The notes under the pieces are model-generated. The model was given only the letters and a program-made list of their open reading frames with translations. It had not been told where the DNA came from and did no database searches. Positions 33,016 through 42,833 of a stretch of DNA of 64,000 nt are shown here, piece by piece (the first letter of the stretch is position 1; every line of letters starts with the position of its first letter). The stretch spans positions 83,801-147,800 of the forward strand of contig OZ248429.1 of assembly GCA_965234335.1 (NCBI GenBank), given 5' to 3'. The position numbers were made by a program, and so were the translations under genes. This DNA is from Leadbetterella lacustris. GTDB lineage: Bacteria; Bacteroidota; Bacteroidia; Cytophagales; Spirosomataceae.

Positions 33016-34560
33016 TTAGTACTTAGCTGCTTTTCCTGGAGCTGGTGTACTTAATTTTATAAAATCTCTAAGATCTTCGTTAGCCTGTTGTAAGTCTTGC
33101 CTACGAAGATACATCATGTGGCCCGAACGGTAGCCCTTCCAACTTAATCTTTCTTTGGTTTTACCGCTTGGATCCATTTGCCACATGTTATACTTGGCAT
33201 TAAAATAATCGCAAGCACCATCGTAATAACCCGACTGCGTAAGTACGTGCAAATAAGGATTGGCAGCCATAGCCGCTCTCAAATTCTCACCCAGATTGAC
33301 ATCGTCACGCTCCCACGGGTTAACTGGACCAAACATATTATATTTCAGATCAGTCTTAAACTTCAATTCTTCACGCAAATACATGTTGATAGGTGGAGTA
33401 AATGAATGCAACCAAGAACTCAGCTCTGCATTGAACTCTGGTTTTTCGCCTCCATCTTTTGAGTCAATTCCTAAATATCTAGAATCCAATCTGCCAACCG
33501 TGTAACCCCTATCACGAAGTAACTCTTTCCAAAAATAATTAAGTGAAATCTTCAAGTTGTTCTTCATCAAAACGTCCTCTGATAAGCCAGAATATTTTGA
33601 CATCTTAGCTGCCAAGGCTTTCTTTTCGTTTTCTGGCAGATATCCGCCTTTAGCCAAGGCCGGAATCAATTGATTTACCGTAAAATCCTCTACTTCTGGT
33701 AAAAAAGCCGTTAAATCTTTACTTTGAAACGATGTCTCCAAGGCTTTATGATACCAAGCCACAGCAGCAAAATAAGGCAAACGTAAGGCATCGCCCATGG
33801 TTTCATCACGTTTGATGCCCAAATCTGTTGGAGAAACTAACACAACACCATTCAGGTACATCCAGTGGCTGCTCTGTAACTCTAAAGCCATGCCTGAAAC
33901 ACGATTGGTACCATAACTTTCACCTATCAAATACTTCGGTGAAGACCATCGGTTTACCCGACTTACAAAAGTATTTAACCATTCTGAAAGGTATTTGATA
34001 TCAGCTTTTACACCAAAAAATGTAGATTTTGGAGTTTCAGGATTTATAATTCTTGAAAAACCGGTATTGACAGGGTCAATGAAAATAATATCCGCTACGT
34101 CTAATATGGAATAAGGATTGTCTTTATAACCATAAGGCTGTACTGGATAACCTTCATCGTCGATGTTTAGTACTTTTGGGCCTGTATAAGCAATGTGCAT
34201 CCATACCGAGGCTGAGCCAGGCCCGCCGTTGAAAGAAAAAATAATTGGTCGGGTGGCCTTGTCTTTTACATCATTGCGTTCGTAGTACGTATAAAAGCAA
34301 GAGGCGATAATTTTGCCGGCCTCGTCCCAAACAGGTATGGTACCTGTGGTAGTTTTATAGGGCACTTTTTGGCCTTTGATAGTTACCTCACCGTTGGTAA
34401 CTACACTCATGTCAGGATTGAGTATTCTCGAATTTGAAACCTGAGGCTTCTCTTCTACTTTCGGAGTTACCGCTGTAGGAGCAGTTTCTACCTTTTTTTG
34501 CTGAGCATTTGCTAGAAGGGTTAATCCAAAGCAGAGACTCAATAGTACATTTTTCTTCAT
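33016..34560 (-). CDS. S10-family serine carboxypeptidase, secreted
   Basis: A 514-residue exported peptidase (signal MKKNVLLSLCFGLTLLANAQ). It carries the S10 hallmarks: FNGGPGSASVWMHIAYTGP forming the oxyanion hole, IFIDPVNTGFS, the nucleophile serine S215 in IGESYGTNR, an Asp in SGYYDGACDYFNAKYN, and the His in GYRSGHMMYLRR. It removes C-terminal residues from peptides, probably in the periplasm. A Pro/Thr/Glu/Lys-rich linker (about residues 21-42) separates the signal from the catalytic domain. It lies 3 bases downstream of the LytTR regulator gene on the same strand and may be in its operon. Confidence 0.93.
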   Translation of the reverse strand: MKKNVLLSLCFGLTLLANAQQKKVETAPTAVTPKVEEKPQVSNSRILNPDMSVVTNGEVTIKGQKVPYKTTTGTIPVWDEAGKIIASCFYTYYERNDVKDKATRPIIFSFNGGPGSASVWMHIAYTGPKVLNIDDEGYPVQPYGYKDNPYSILDVADIIFIDPVNTGFSRIINPETPKSTFFGVKADIKYLSEWLNTFVSRVNRWSSPKYLIGESYGTNRVSGMALELQSSHWMYLNGVVLVSPTDLGIKRDETMGDALRLPYFAAVAWYHKALETSFQSKDLTAFLPEVEDFTVNQLIPALAKGGYLPENEKKALAAKMSKYSGLSEDVLMKNNLKISLNYFWKELLRDRGYTVGRLDSRYLGIDSKDGGEKPEFNAELSSWLHSFTPPINMYLREELKFKTDLKYNMFGPVNPWERDDVNLGENLRAAMAANPYLHVLTQSGYYDGACDYFNAKYNMWQMDPSGKTKERLSWKGYRSGHMMYLRRQDLQQANEDLRDFIKLSTPAPGKAAKY

Positions 34561-34563
34561 TTT

Positions 34564-35277
34564 TTATTTGTTATAGTTGATTGCTTCTAGGAGATTTTCC
34601 ATGTTGCTGTCGCTCACTGGAATTTCATATTTTCCAATAGTAATCCTATGGTTTCTAATAGATTCTATCTTTTCGAGATTAACGATGAAGGATTTCTGAA
34701 CACGCAAGAATTTTTTGGATGGCAGTTTTTCTTCAATTCCTTTCAGGGTCGATTTGGTCAAAATTGGATGCACTGCGTTGGTAACATATATTTTGATATA
34801 GTCTTTCAATCCTTCAATGTGGGTAATTTGGTCAAAGTTGATTTTCACCAAGGAGTATTCCACATTTACAAACATGTAGGTCTGTTCTTCGTTGGTACCT
34901 TCGTTATTAGCCAGTCTGTAAAGCTCCCGTGCCTTCATGGCAGCCTTAGTAAATCGTTCAAAACTTACTGGCTTCATCAAGTAATCTACAACTTGAAGAT
35001 CGTAACTCTCCACAGCATATTGCTCGTAAGCGGTTACAAATATAACCATGGGCTTATTGACCATACTTTCTAGCAATTTTGTTCCAGCCATTCCTGGCAT
35101 TTGTATGTCTAGAAAAACCAAATCGATTTTCTCATTTTCAATCACTTCGATTGCCTCAAAAGCGTTTTTACACGTACCTACAAGCTCCAAAAAAGGCAAT
35201 TGACTAATATTTTCTTCTAGTAGTTTTCGACCTAATAGTTCGTCGTCAACTGCTATGCATCTAATTTTGGCGTTCAT
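34564..35277 (-). CDS. LytTR-family response regulator
   Basis: A 237-residue two-component regulator. Receiver domain at residues 5-120, with acidic pair D11-D12, phospho-acceptor D57 in LVFLDIQMPG, Thr in VIFVTAYEQYAVES and Lys in DYLMKPVSF. LytTR DNA-binding domain at about 135-235 (FVNVEYSLVKINFDQITHIE ... KFLRVQKSFIVNLEKI). The sensor kinase gene ends 3 bases upstream, making a LytS/LytR-type pair. Targets are unknown; the adjacent peptidase 3 bases downstream is a candidate for co-transcription. Confidence 0.93.
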   Translation of the reverse strand: MNAKIRCIAVDDELLGRKLLEENISQLPFLELVGTCKNAFEAIEVIENEKIDLVFLDIQMPGMAGTKLLESMVNKPMVIFVTAYEQYAVESYDLQVVDYLMKPVSFERFTKAAMKARELYRLANNEGTNEEQTYMFVNVEYSLVKINFDQITHIEGLKDYIKIYVTNAVHPILTKSTLKGIEEKLPSKKFLRVQKSFIVNLEKIESIRNHRITIGKYEIPVSDSNMENLLEAINYNK

Positions 35278-35280
35278 ATC

Positions 35281-36318
35281 TTAGGTTTTGTTTTTTAAAT
35301 CCAACTCTAAATATACTTCAAAAAAACCATTTTCTTGTTTCATCAATAGTTTGTATGCTTCGGGATATAGCAAATCTATCCTTCGCGTTACATTTTTAAT
35401 TCCAATTCCCGAGTTAGGATCCTTAGTTCCACTTCTTTCGTTGCTTACGAGGTTTTTAACCGAAAACTCGAACTTCTCTCCTTCCTTGGCTTTTATAACA
35501 ATTTCTATTTTGGGGTCATTCACAAATCCTACTCCATGCTTGAAGGCATTTTCGACAAAAGGAATCAGCAGCATAGGCTCTATCATCATAGAACCAGGAT
35601 TGCCTTCCAACTTTAAGTCAATCTTGACATCTTCCCCAAATCTGACATTCTGAAGTTTCACATAGTTTTCAAGATATCCAATTTCCTTTTCGACCAAAAC
35701 CTGCTTGTTTTCGGACTCATAAAGCATATAACGTATTAAGTTAGAAAGCTCGAGTGTTACACTTTCGGCTTCTTTAGATTTCGTTCTTATCAAATATACT
35801 ATACTATTCAGAACATTGAATATAAAATGGGGACTAATTTGAGATCGCAGGAAAGAAAGTTCTGATTTCAATCTTTCGGCCTGTTCCTCCTGATTCTTTT
35901 TAGACTGTCCGGTCATAAATATTACGAAACCATAGAGCGTACTCATTGAAATAATGAACAAGACAGGAAACAATGTACGGGAATCATAAATACGAATGGG
36001 ATATTTATCAACTAGATAATCTTTTAATAAATAATACGCAAATAGGTAAATAGAAAACATCACAAGTAAACTCATGATATAACTAGTCAACTGACCTTTA
36101 TGAAGAAATTTCCGAATCAAAAACTCAGAATTGAAGTAAAAGAAGGGCATTGAGAAAAAGCCCAATGGCAAGGTGAGCATTAGCCATTCTAGACGACTTT
36201 TGTCATCGTCCATAATTGAATTAAGGATGGGCAAAACCAACCAGAAAAACCAGAAGATAACATGAAACAATATGCGAAAAAGTAAATCGCTAGATATTTT
36301 TTTATTCGTAATCAGCAC
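35281..36318 (-). CDS. LytS-like sensor histidine kinase
   Basis: A 345-residue membrane kinase with four N-terminal helices (first LLFRILFHVIFWFFWLVLPI), a short coiled linker with QSKKNQEEQAERLKSELSFL, the His_kinase domain with phospho-acceptor H164 in RSQISPHFIFNVLNS, and a HATPase domain with MLLIPFVENAFKHGVG (N box) and GIGIKNVTRRIDLLY (G box). No extracellular sensor domain is present, so the signal is probably sensed in the membrane. It pairs with the LytTR regulator immediately downstream. Confidence 0.93.
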   Translation of the reverse strand: MLITNKKISSDLLFRILFHVIFWFFWLVLPILNSIMDDDKSRLEWLMLTLPLGFFSMPFFYFNSEFLIRKFLHKGQLTSYIMSLLVMFSIYLFAYYLLKDYLVDKYPIRIYDSRTLFPVLFIISMSTLYGFVIFMTGQSKKNQEEQAERLKSELSFLRSQISPHFIFNVLNSIVYLIRTKSKEAESVTLELSNLIRYMLYESENKQVLVEKEIGYLENYVKLQNVRFGEDVKIDLKLEGNPGSMMIEPMLLIPFVENAFKHGVGFVNDPKIEIVIKAKEGEKFEFSVKNLVSNERSGTKDPNSGIGIKNVTRRIDLLYPEAYKLLMKQENGFFEVYLELDLKNKT

Positions 36319-36484
36319 CTTAATAGACTTTGTAAGGATGCAATTTCACATTTTTTTTCAAATAAAATTCAAAAACAAGACCAAAATTGTATTTGAATAG
36401 ATTTAAGATTTATTTTTATGGTATAAGCTCAAAATCATCGATTATCAGCCTTTTATCCTCATTAAAGTTTCATTTATCTAATTC

Positions 36485-36517
36485 TTGGAAACGTCAAACT
36501 TTTTAACCTTAATTTTG
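36485..36517 (+). promoter_or_regulatory. Candidate promoter of the TonB-type receptor gene
   Basis: -33 TTG at 36485-36487, 22-base spacer, -7 TAATTTTG at 36510-36517, 28 bases before the ATG at 36546. This is one of two boxes in the window with both elements at near-consensus spacing. Confidence 0.5.
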
Positions 36518-36545
36518 TTTACGATTTACTATCATAAACTATTGT

Positions 36546-39059
36546 ATGACAAAATATTTCACTTCTATTTTATTTTTTATCGGTTCTTTAGCATTCGCTC
36601 AAATACCCTCCGCTTCACAGGGAGGTGACGGAAAAATAACGGGTACACTCATAGACAGCGTAGCCAAAACAGCAGTAGAATTTGCGACCTTGTCTTTGTA
36701 CAAAACCACTGATCTTGTAAAACCGATAGACGGAACTCTTACAGATGACAAAGGGAAATTCATACTTAAAAATGTACCGAACGGCAAATTTGCCATCAAA
36801 TTTTCTTCTATAGGATTCAAGGACAAAATTGTATTTTTAGAAGAAATTACTGCCAAGAACAAATCCATAACTCTCAAAGATATTTTTATGAACACTGATG
36901 CCAAGCTACTCAACGAAGTGGTGGTAACTGGTCAGGGTGCAGTTATAGAAGAGAAGGTAGATAGGCTAGTTTATAACGCTGACAAAGACATTACCGCCAA
37001 AGGTGGCGACGCTGCAGATATTCTAAGAAAAGTACCATTATTGTCTGTAGACCTCGACGGAAATGTATCGCTAAGAGGTAGCTCAAATATAAGAGTTTTG
37101 ATCAACAATAAACCATCAACCATTATGGCGGCAAGTGTTGCGGATGCTTTGAAGCAGATTCCGGCAGACCAAATAAAAACTGTTGAGGTAATCACTTCGC
37201 CATCGGCCAAATACGACGCTGAGGGTTCTTCAGGCATTATTAATATCATACTCAAAAAGAACAATTTAGAGGGCTACAGTCTCAATACAGACATAGGCGG
37301 TGGAAATAGAGGTGCTAATTTGGGACTAAACGGAAGTTTGAGGACTGGAAAATTTGGCATGACCTTGGGCGGCTTCGGAAGAGCCAATTTCAACCCTTCC
37401 GAAACTACATTTGAGCAATTGACCAAGCCTGGCATTAAAGAAGGACCAAGCTTCAGAACAAGCCAAAAAGGAAATGCCAAAGATGAAATGGTGTTCGGTA
37501 GATATACTTTGGGTGCGGATTATGATATTTCAAAAACTAAATCATTGTCGGCTGGGGCGAGATTCGGCACCAGGAGTTTCAATAGAAATCAAGATTTGAC
37601 CATCGAACGTTTCGAAAATCTTACTCAGTTGAGCAATACAAATCAAAGAATTATATCTGAAAATCCATCAAATAGCTGGGACTTTAATCTTGATTACTTG
37701 CACATCATTAAACCACAGAAAGAGTTGAGTATATCTACACTTTACAGTAGAAGCAGTGCAAACTCCGACTTTACAAATACACCCTTGGGTAATCCCGAAT
37801 TAGATAGATTAGCCCTAACGAACAGAAATGACAATATTAACCAAGAATACACCCTTCAAGTTGATTATCAAACACCCATCAAAAAGAATCAATTGGTAGA
37901 ATTTGGTGCAAAGGGAATCTTCAGAGAGGTGAACAGTGACTTTAGCTATTTGATTGGTGGCAATTTAATAAACGACCCAAAAAGACCTAATGGGTCTTTG
38001 GACTACAATCAAAATATCGGAGCTGCCTATTTGGCATACACCTACACAACAAAAAGTAAGTATACCTTTAAAGCAGGTACAAGATATGAAATAACCGATA
38101 TTTATGCCACTCAAAACAACAACACCAATATTGAGATTGAGCCGTACAATATTTTGGTACCCAATGTGAATATATCTAAAACCTTTGGCGGAAAATATAC
38201 TGTAAAAACAGGCTATAACAGAAGAATTCAACGCCCTGGTTTACAACAGTTAAATCCGAACGTAAATTTGGTAAATCCGCAAAATATTAACCAAGGAAAT
38301 CCAGAGTTGAGACCCGAATTGACAGACAACATAGAAGCAAGTGTGAGTGCAAGTATCAAAAAGATATACCTGAATATGTCTGTTTTCACAAGATTAACTG
38401 GTAACGCCATTACTCAGGTTGCTACACCCTCGGGGACCGAAAACGGTGTGGTAATCACGACTTTTCAAAATGTCGGGAATGACAAAGCATACGGCGTAAA
38501 CTTCTCAGGAAACCTGAGCCTTACCTCAAAGTGGATGGTAAATGCAGGAATAGAGTCATTCTATAACTACATAACTGGTCAGACGACTTCTGCGAGTGGT
38601 GTTGTTATCCCGGTATCTGGACAAGGTTGGAACCACAACGGACGTTTAATGAGCTTCATAACACTCAAAAAAGGCTGGCAGGTACAGGCATTTAGTTTTG
38701 TAAGAGGAAGCAGGGTATTACCAATGGGTCGTCAGGGTGGATTTGGATTTTATTCGCTCGGCACCAGAAAAGAATTCAAGAATAAGAAAGGAAGTATAGG
38801 ATTATCTACACAAAACTTCTTTCAAAATGCCATGAAAATAAAAACTACCATGGAGTCACCACTATTTACCCAAAAAAGTGTAAACTACATGTTTAATAGA
38901 GGCATAAGCCTTAACCTCTCTTATAAATTGGGTAAAATGGGTGCAAATGCCATGATGCCGAAGAAGAGAGCTAAAGGTGTGAAAAACGACGACGTTAAAG
39001 ACGGAGGCGGTGAAACTACAGGCCAACAAGGTGGTGGTGCTCCGGCAGGTCGTAACTAA
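36546..39059 (+). CDS. TonB-dependent outer-membrane beta-barrel family protein
   Basis: An 837-residue outer-membrane protein with signal MTKYFTSILFFIGSLAFAQ. A CarboxypepD_reg-like beta domain follows (about residues 30-115: GTLIDSVAKTAVEFATLSLY ... GKFAIKFSSIGFKD). Next is a plug domain with LNEVVVTGQGA, GDAADILRKVPLLSVDLDGN and the VEVITSPSAKYDAEGSSGII motif, then a 14-strand style barrel of the OMP_b-brl_3 group. The C terminus is unusual in ending with a Gly/Gln/Pro-rich tail (GGETTGQQGGGAPAGRN) instead of an aromatic residue. The substrate is unknown. It is divergent from the LytS/LytTR pair, from which it might be controlled. Confidence 0.9.
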   Translation: MTKYFTSILFFIGSLAFAQIPSASQGGDGKITGTLIDSVAKTAVEFATLSLYKTTDLVKPIDGTLTDDKGKFILKNVPNGKFAIKFSSIGFKDKIVFLEEITAKNKSITLKDIFMNTDAKLLNEVVVTGQGAVIEEKVDRLVYNADKDITAKGGDAADILRKVPLLSVDLDGNVSLRGSSNIRVLINNKPSTIMAASVADALKQIPADQIKTVEVITSPSAKYDAEGSSGIINIILKKNNLEGYSLNTDIGGGNRGANLGLNGSLRTGKFGMTLGGFGRANFNPSETTFEQLTKPGIKEGPSFRTSQKGNAKDEMVFGRYTLGADYDISKTKSLSAGARFGTRSFNRNQDLTIERFENLTQLSNTNQRIISENPSNSWDFNLDYLHIIKPQKELSISTLYSRSSANSDFTNTPLGNPELDRLALTNRNDNINQEYTLQVDYQTPIKKNQLVEFGAKGIFREVNSDFSYLIGGNLINDPKRPNGSLDYNQNIGAAYLAYTYTTKSKYTFKAGTRYEITDIYATQNNNTNIEIEPYNILVPNVNISKTFGGKYTVKTGYNRRIQRPGLQQLNPNVNLVNPQNINQGNPELRPELTDNIEASVSASIKKIYLNMSVFTRLTGNAITQVATPSGTENGVVITTFQNVGNDKAYGVNFSGNLSLTSKWMVNAGIESFYNYITGQTTSASGVVIPVSGQGWNHNGRLMSFITLKKGWQVQAFSFVRGSRVLPMGRQGGFGFYSLGTRKEFKNKKGSIGLSTQNFFQNAMKIKTTMESPLFTQKSVNYMFNRGISLNLSYKLGKMGANAMMPKKRAKGVKNDDVKDGGGETTGQQGGGAPAGRN

Positions 39060-39097
39060 GAAAGTACTTAATGTAGGTTTTAGGTTAATAATGGAAG

Positions 39098-39130
39098 AAC
39101 TTGTCAAGATTTGGCAAGTTTCTTTTTGTT
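39098..39130 (+). terminator. Intrinsic terminator of the TonB-type receptor gene
   Basis: Stem AACTTGTCAA / TTGGCAAGTT (39098-39107 and 39111-39120, one G-U pair), 3-base loop, followed by TCTTTTTGTT. It starts 38 bases after the stop codon. The rest of the 372-base gap up to gldH (39131-39431) contains no gene I can support. Confidence 0.75.
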
Positions 39131-39431
39131 AAAAAGGAATTGAGTAAAAGAAAACTTTTTATGAACCATTGTATAAAGCATAACTCTCTTATCCTGTTGC
39201 TTATTATGCCATCTTTACATTCATTTAACAATGCCGTCCTTAACCATAAAGAAGTGTATTTTTTGTGTTTTTCAACTGCAATTTGACAAAAATTGATAGG
39301 CTATTTTAAAACTTATATGTATTGTATTTAACAGGTTACCCAATCAAGCTTCCTAAATAGATTTTGGAAATTTTTTCGGCAAGAAAACTAAATTCGATAT
39401 TCTCTGCAAAATTCAATTTAGGAAAATTGCA

Positions 39432-39902
39432 CTACTTACCTAAAACCTCTGCACCGATAGACATCATACCTTGGAGTGGGTCAGGACGCATGTTGTGGCC
39501 AAGTGTCCACTTGTATTTCCCAGGCCTAGAAAACTGATATTTTTGAAGTTTTGGAGCAGCTATTCTATTGTCAAAAATATCTCCAAGACCATCTCCATAA
39601 GGTTTCCCTGTCTTTTGATTGAAAAGTATCACTTCGTCCATGGATGTTAATAACACCTTACCTTTATCGTCCGTCAAGGTTTGGCTTAAATACAAATTAT
39701 AATACGGATATGAAATTGTATTTCTTACCAAATAATTAAAATCATATATTTTCTGAATATCTTTTACCTCAAACTCGAAGGTCTGTTTCTTGGCAATGAA
39801 CCACTCAGAGCCTTTAAACTCTCTTATTTCTTTCAAATCAGAACTCCCCTTACAAGCCAAAATCAGGCTAAAAAATGCCAATATCACTATTTTACCTCTC
39901 AT
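39432..39902 (-). CDS. gldH: GldH-like gliding motility lipoprotein
   Basis: A 156-residue lipoprotein with signal MRGKIVILAFFSLILACKGS (lipobox ILAC, C17). The mature part matches GldH in length and pattern (YDFNYLVRNTISYPYYNLYL, GDIFDNRIAAPKLQKYQFSR, YKWTLGHNMRPDPLQGMMSI). GldH is needed for gliding in Flavobacterium and is retained in many non-gliding Bacteroidota. It follows the PSP1/RicT gene with a 4-base overlap, the standard arrangement in the phylum, which supports the call. Confidence 0.88.
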   Translation of the reverse strand: MRGKIVILAFFSLILACKGSSDLKEIREFKGSEWFIAKKQTFEFEVKDIQKIYDFNYLVRNTISYPYYNLYLSQTLTDDKGKVLLTSMDEVILFNQKTGKPYGDGLGDIFDNRIAAPKLQKYQFSRPGKYKWTLGHNMRPDPLQGMMSIGAEVLGK

Positions 39903-41425
39903 AACTCCGGTTTATCTGGTCGGTTATTGTTGTTTCTATTTTTCTTCCTTTTCTTGTTTTTGTTTCTATTCTCCACAATTCCTTCAGCTCCAGCAGGATT
40001 TCCTTGGGTTGACACTTGAGGTGGCGTATGAGGTGTGCTTCCCTCTACCTTTGACTGTGGTGGTCTTGCGGGATTTGGCCTATTTTGAGGCTGAGATGGA
40101 CGTGGCTGATTTGGCCTTTGTTGCTGCCCCTGTGGGTTATGTGACTTTGCTCCGTTTGCATCATTTCTCACAATCGGATTGTTATTAGGCTGATTTGGCC
40201 GTGCTTGCTGCTGTTGTGACTGAGGGTTATTTGGCCTTGTTCCACCATTTCCTTCAGGGCGAGTATTGGGATTATTCGATCTTTTAGGGCCTGATTTCTT
40301 TTTATTTTGGTGATATTTTTTATCCAAACGCTCCAAATCATTGTTGATACTGGTCGGTTTGGCAGACACAAACTCTGAAATTTCCACCAAATTTTCCAAT
40401 CCAACTGGCTTTTTGCCAGCAGCGTTCATTTTCTGAATTTCGGCCACTTGAACACAGTTTATCGGATACCAATTGGTTTCGTTTGGATAACTAAACCACA
40501 TGATTCTTCTAAAAATATCAGTTTTCTGCAGCGTTGCGTCACCTTTTTCAGTTTTTAGAGACCTATCCACCACAGGAATATCCCTTATGGCATCTATATA
40601 AGTCTCCAGCTCATAATTCAAGCAACACTTCAACCTTCCGCATTGTCCTGAAAGTTTGGCCGGATTCAATGACAAATTCTGATACCTTGCCGCGGCAGTC
40701 GGGATCGTTTTAAAGTCAGAAAGCCAAGTAGAGCAACAAAGTTCTCTACCACATGAGCCAATACCTCCTAATCTTCCAGCTTCTTGACGAAGACTGATTT
40801 GACGCATTTCTATGCGTACCTTAAACTCCCCAGCCAACATTTTTATTAGCTCTCTAAAGTCTACACGGTCGTCGGCAGAGTAGAAAAACGTAGCTTTTGA
40901 ATTATCCGACTGAAATTCAACCTCCGAAAGTTTCAGATTGAGCTTAAGTTCTTTACAGATTTCTCTGGTTCGATACATGGTCGGCAAGTCTCTATTGATG
41001 GCTTGGCTATGTTTTTCAAGGTCTTTTTCAGTAGCCAAACGATGAATAACGGCAAGCTCGTCGGACTCTTTGATACCTTTTTTGATCATCTGCAATCGCA
41101 CCAATTCGCCCTGCAAAGAAACCGAACCAATGTGATACCCCGTTGGCATTTCGCAGACCACGAAATCACCCGTGTATAAATCAAGATTGCTTTTATTTTT
41201 GAAATACTCCTTCCGACCACCTTTAAATTTGATTTCTATGATACCAAATCTACTGCTCTTGGGCGATTCCATATTAGAGAGCCAGTCGAAAGAATTCATT
41301 TTGTTACAACCTCCAGTTGAGCAGCCTCCCGAACTACATCCTGCCGTAGTTTTGTGATTGGATTTTTCTTCTGCTACGTTTTTTATGTTGCCACATCCAC
41401 CGGATGAGCACTGTCCACACGCCAT
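39899..41425 (-). CDS. PSP1/RicT-domain protein with Cys-rich N terminus
   Basis: A 508-residue cytoplasmic protein. The core (residues 50-320) is the PSP1 domain, with the diagnostic RLGGIGSCGRELCCSTWLSD and AKLSGQCGRLKCCLNYELE cysteine motifs. In Bacillus the homologue RicT (YaaT) joins a [4Fe-4S]-binding complex acting on RNase Y. Upstream are two extra Cys/Gly clusters, C3-C6-C11 and C30-C35-C40 (CSSGGCSTGGC), a possible extra metal site. The C-terminal 130 residues are low complexity, rich in Pro, Asn, Gln, Arg and Lys. It is translationally coupled to gldH by ATGA overlap. Confidence 0.9.
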   Translation of the reverse strand: MACGQCSSGGCGNIKNVAEEKSNHKTTAGCSSGGCSTGGCNKMNSFDWLSNMESPKSSRFGIIEIKFKGGRKEYFKNKSNLDLYTGDFVVCEMPTGYHIGSVSLQGELVRLQMIKKGIKESDELAVIHRLATEKDLEKHSQAINRDLPTMYRTREICKELKLNLKLSEVEFQSDNSKATFFYSADDRVDFRELIKMLAGEFKVRIEMRQISLRQEAGRLGGIGSCGRELCCSTWLSDFKTIPTAAARYQNLSLNPAKLSGQCGRLKCCLNYELETYIDAIRDIPVVDRSLKTEKGDATLQKTDIFRRIMWFSYPNETNWYPINCVQVAEIQKMNAAGKKPVGLENLVEISEFVSAKPTSINNDLERLDKKYHQNKKKSGPKRSNNPNTRPEGNGGTRPNNPQSQQQQARPNQPNNNPIVRNDANGAKSHNPQGQQQRPNQPRPSQPQNRPNPARPPQSKVEGSTPHTPPQVSTQGNPAGAEGIVENRNKNKKRKKNRNNNNRPDKPEL

Positions 41426-41520
41426 AAGAATATATATTTTTATCCGATTGAATGGCCTTTATAAGACAAAAATCAATGCGGAAGGATTTTCTAATTATTT
41501 TCTAAGAACAAAAATAACCA

Positions 41521-42807
41521 TTAATCCAAATATTTCATTAAATCTAAGCCAATATCTTTCCTGAAATATTTCTTCTTAAACTTGATTTTTTTGGCCATTT
41601 TTTGTGATTTCTTCACAGCGGCAGTCATTGTTCTGCCCAAGCCAGTGAGAGCTATCACTCTTCCGCCATTGGTCACCACTCCTACTTCAGTAGATTTTGT
41701 GCCTGCATGAAAAACCACCGTATCTTTATCAGCTTCGGGGATTTCCATTAGGTCACCCTTCTTGTATTCTTCAGGATATCCGCCCGCAACTACCATGGTC
41801 GTTACTGCAGATTTTGGATTAATACTCAATTTTATTTTGTCTAATTTACCATCTGCTGCCGCCAACATCAATCTTACAAAATCGGTTTTAATTCTTGGCA
41901 AAACCACTTCAGTTTCAGGGTCCCCCATGCGGGCGTTGTACTCTATCACCATCGGGTTTCCTTCGTCATTCATGAGGCCAATAAAAATAAAGCCTACGTA
42001 ATGAATACCTTCCGCCTGAAGACCAGCTAAAGTAGGTTTCACCACCAAATCCTCCACTTTTTGCATAAATGCGGCGTCTGCAAACGGCACTGGAGAAACA
42101 GCTCCCATACCACCTGTGTTGAGGCCGGTATCGCCCTCTCCTATTCTTTTATAATCTTTGGCCTCAGGCAATATTACATAATTTGTACCGTCGGAAAGTA
42201 CAAAAACCGAAAGTTCTATTCCTTTCAAGAATTGCTCAACCAGTACTTTATCGCCAGCCTCTCCGAATTTCCCTTCGGTTAACATTTCCTTCAAACTGGC
42301 CTTGGCTTCTTCTTTGCTTTCTGTGATAATAACACCCTTTCCAGCTGCCAAACCGTCGGCTTTTAGTACATAAGGGCCAGCTTGTTTGTCGAGATAAGCT
42401 AATCCAGTTGCTAAAGTTTCTTTTGTAAAGGTTTCAGAAAATGCAGTAGGCACGCCGTGTTTTTGCATGAAGGCCTTAGAGAAATCTTTGCTGCCTTCAA
42501 GTCTAGCCCCAGAAGCATCTGGGCCAACTATTTTTACCTTTTTGAGTTGTTTGTCGGCTTTGAAAAAATCCACAATACCTTTTACCAAAGGATCTTCTGG
42601 ACCTACTATCACCAAACTGATGCCTTCTGCCAAAACGAGCTTTTTTATGCCTTCAAAATCATCTGCTTTGATATCTACATTGGTGGCGATTTGGCCGGTA
42701 CCGGCATTGCCAGGAGCTACAAAAAGTTTGTCGCATTTTTTGCTTTGGGCCATTTTCCATGCAAAAGCATGCTCTCTACCACCCGAACCTATTATAAGAA
42801 TATTCAT
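41521..42807 (-). CDS. purD: Phosphoribosylamine--glycine ligase
   Basis: A 428-residue ATP-grasp enzyme of purine synthesis, joining glycine to phosphoribosylamine. Visible: MNILIIGSGGREHAFAWKMA at the N terminus, VGPEDPLVKGIVDFF, the ATP-grasp core GPYVLKADGLAAGKGVIIT, FLKGIELSVFVLSDG, the family signature NARMGDPETEVVLPRI, and a C-terminal domain with GGRVIALTGLG. It has a short C-terminal lysine-rich extension (KKIKFKKKYFRKDIGLDLM). It appears monocistronic with its own -7 box. Confidence 0.97.
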   Translation of the reverse strand: MNILIIGSGGREHAFAWKMAQSKKCDKLFVAPGNAGTGQIATNVDIKADDFEGIKKLVLAEGISLVIVGPEDPLVKGIVDFFKADKQLKKVKIVGPDASGARLEGSKDFSKAFMQKHGVPTAFSETFTKETLATGLAYLDKQAGPYVLKADGLAAGKGVIITESKEEAKASLKEMLTEGKFGEAGDKVLVEQFLKGIELSVFVLSDGTNYVILPEAKDYKRIGEGDTGLNTGGMGAVSPVPFADAAFMQKVEDLVVKPTLAGLQAEGIHYVGFIFIGLMNDEGNPMVIEYNARMGDPETEVVLPRIKTDFVRLMLAAADGKLDKIKLSINPKSAVTTMVVAGGYPEEYKKGDLMEIPEADKDTVVFHAGTKSTEVGVVTNGGRVIALTGLGRTMTAAVKKSQKMAKKIKFKKKYFRKDIGLDLMKYLD

Positions 42808-42825
42808 TTTCTGTATTTAAAAATA

Positions 42826-42833
42826 CAAAAATA
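42826..42833 (-). promoter_or_regulatory. Candidate -7 box for purD
   Basis: The minus strand reads TATTTTTG, fitting TAnnTTTG, 18 bases before the purD ATG. No PUR-box-like operator was recognised. Confidence 0.4.

Noticed and set aside
39101..39286. 61-codon ORF after the TonB-type receptor
   Set aside because: Its start lies inside the terminator hairpin, and the composition gives no domain or credible signal context.
39361..39420. Weak inverted repeat CTAAATT/AATTTAG after gldH as a terminator
   Set aside because: Only 7 AT-rich pairs with a 20-base loop; not distinguishable from chance in this composition.
40039..40260. Repeat-like Pro/Gln/Asn coding sequence in the ricT gene considered as a DNA repeat array
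   Set aside because: The units are irregular at the DNA level and are explained by a low-complexity protein tail.
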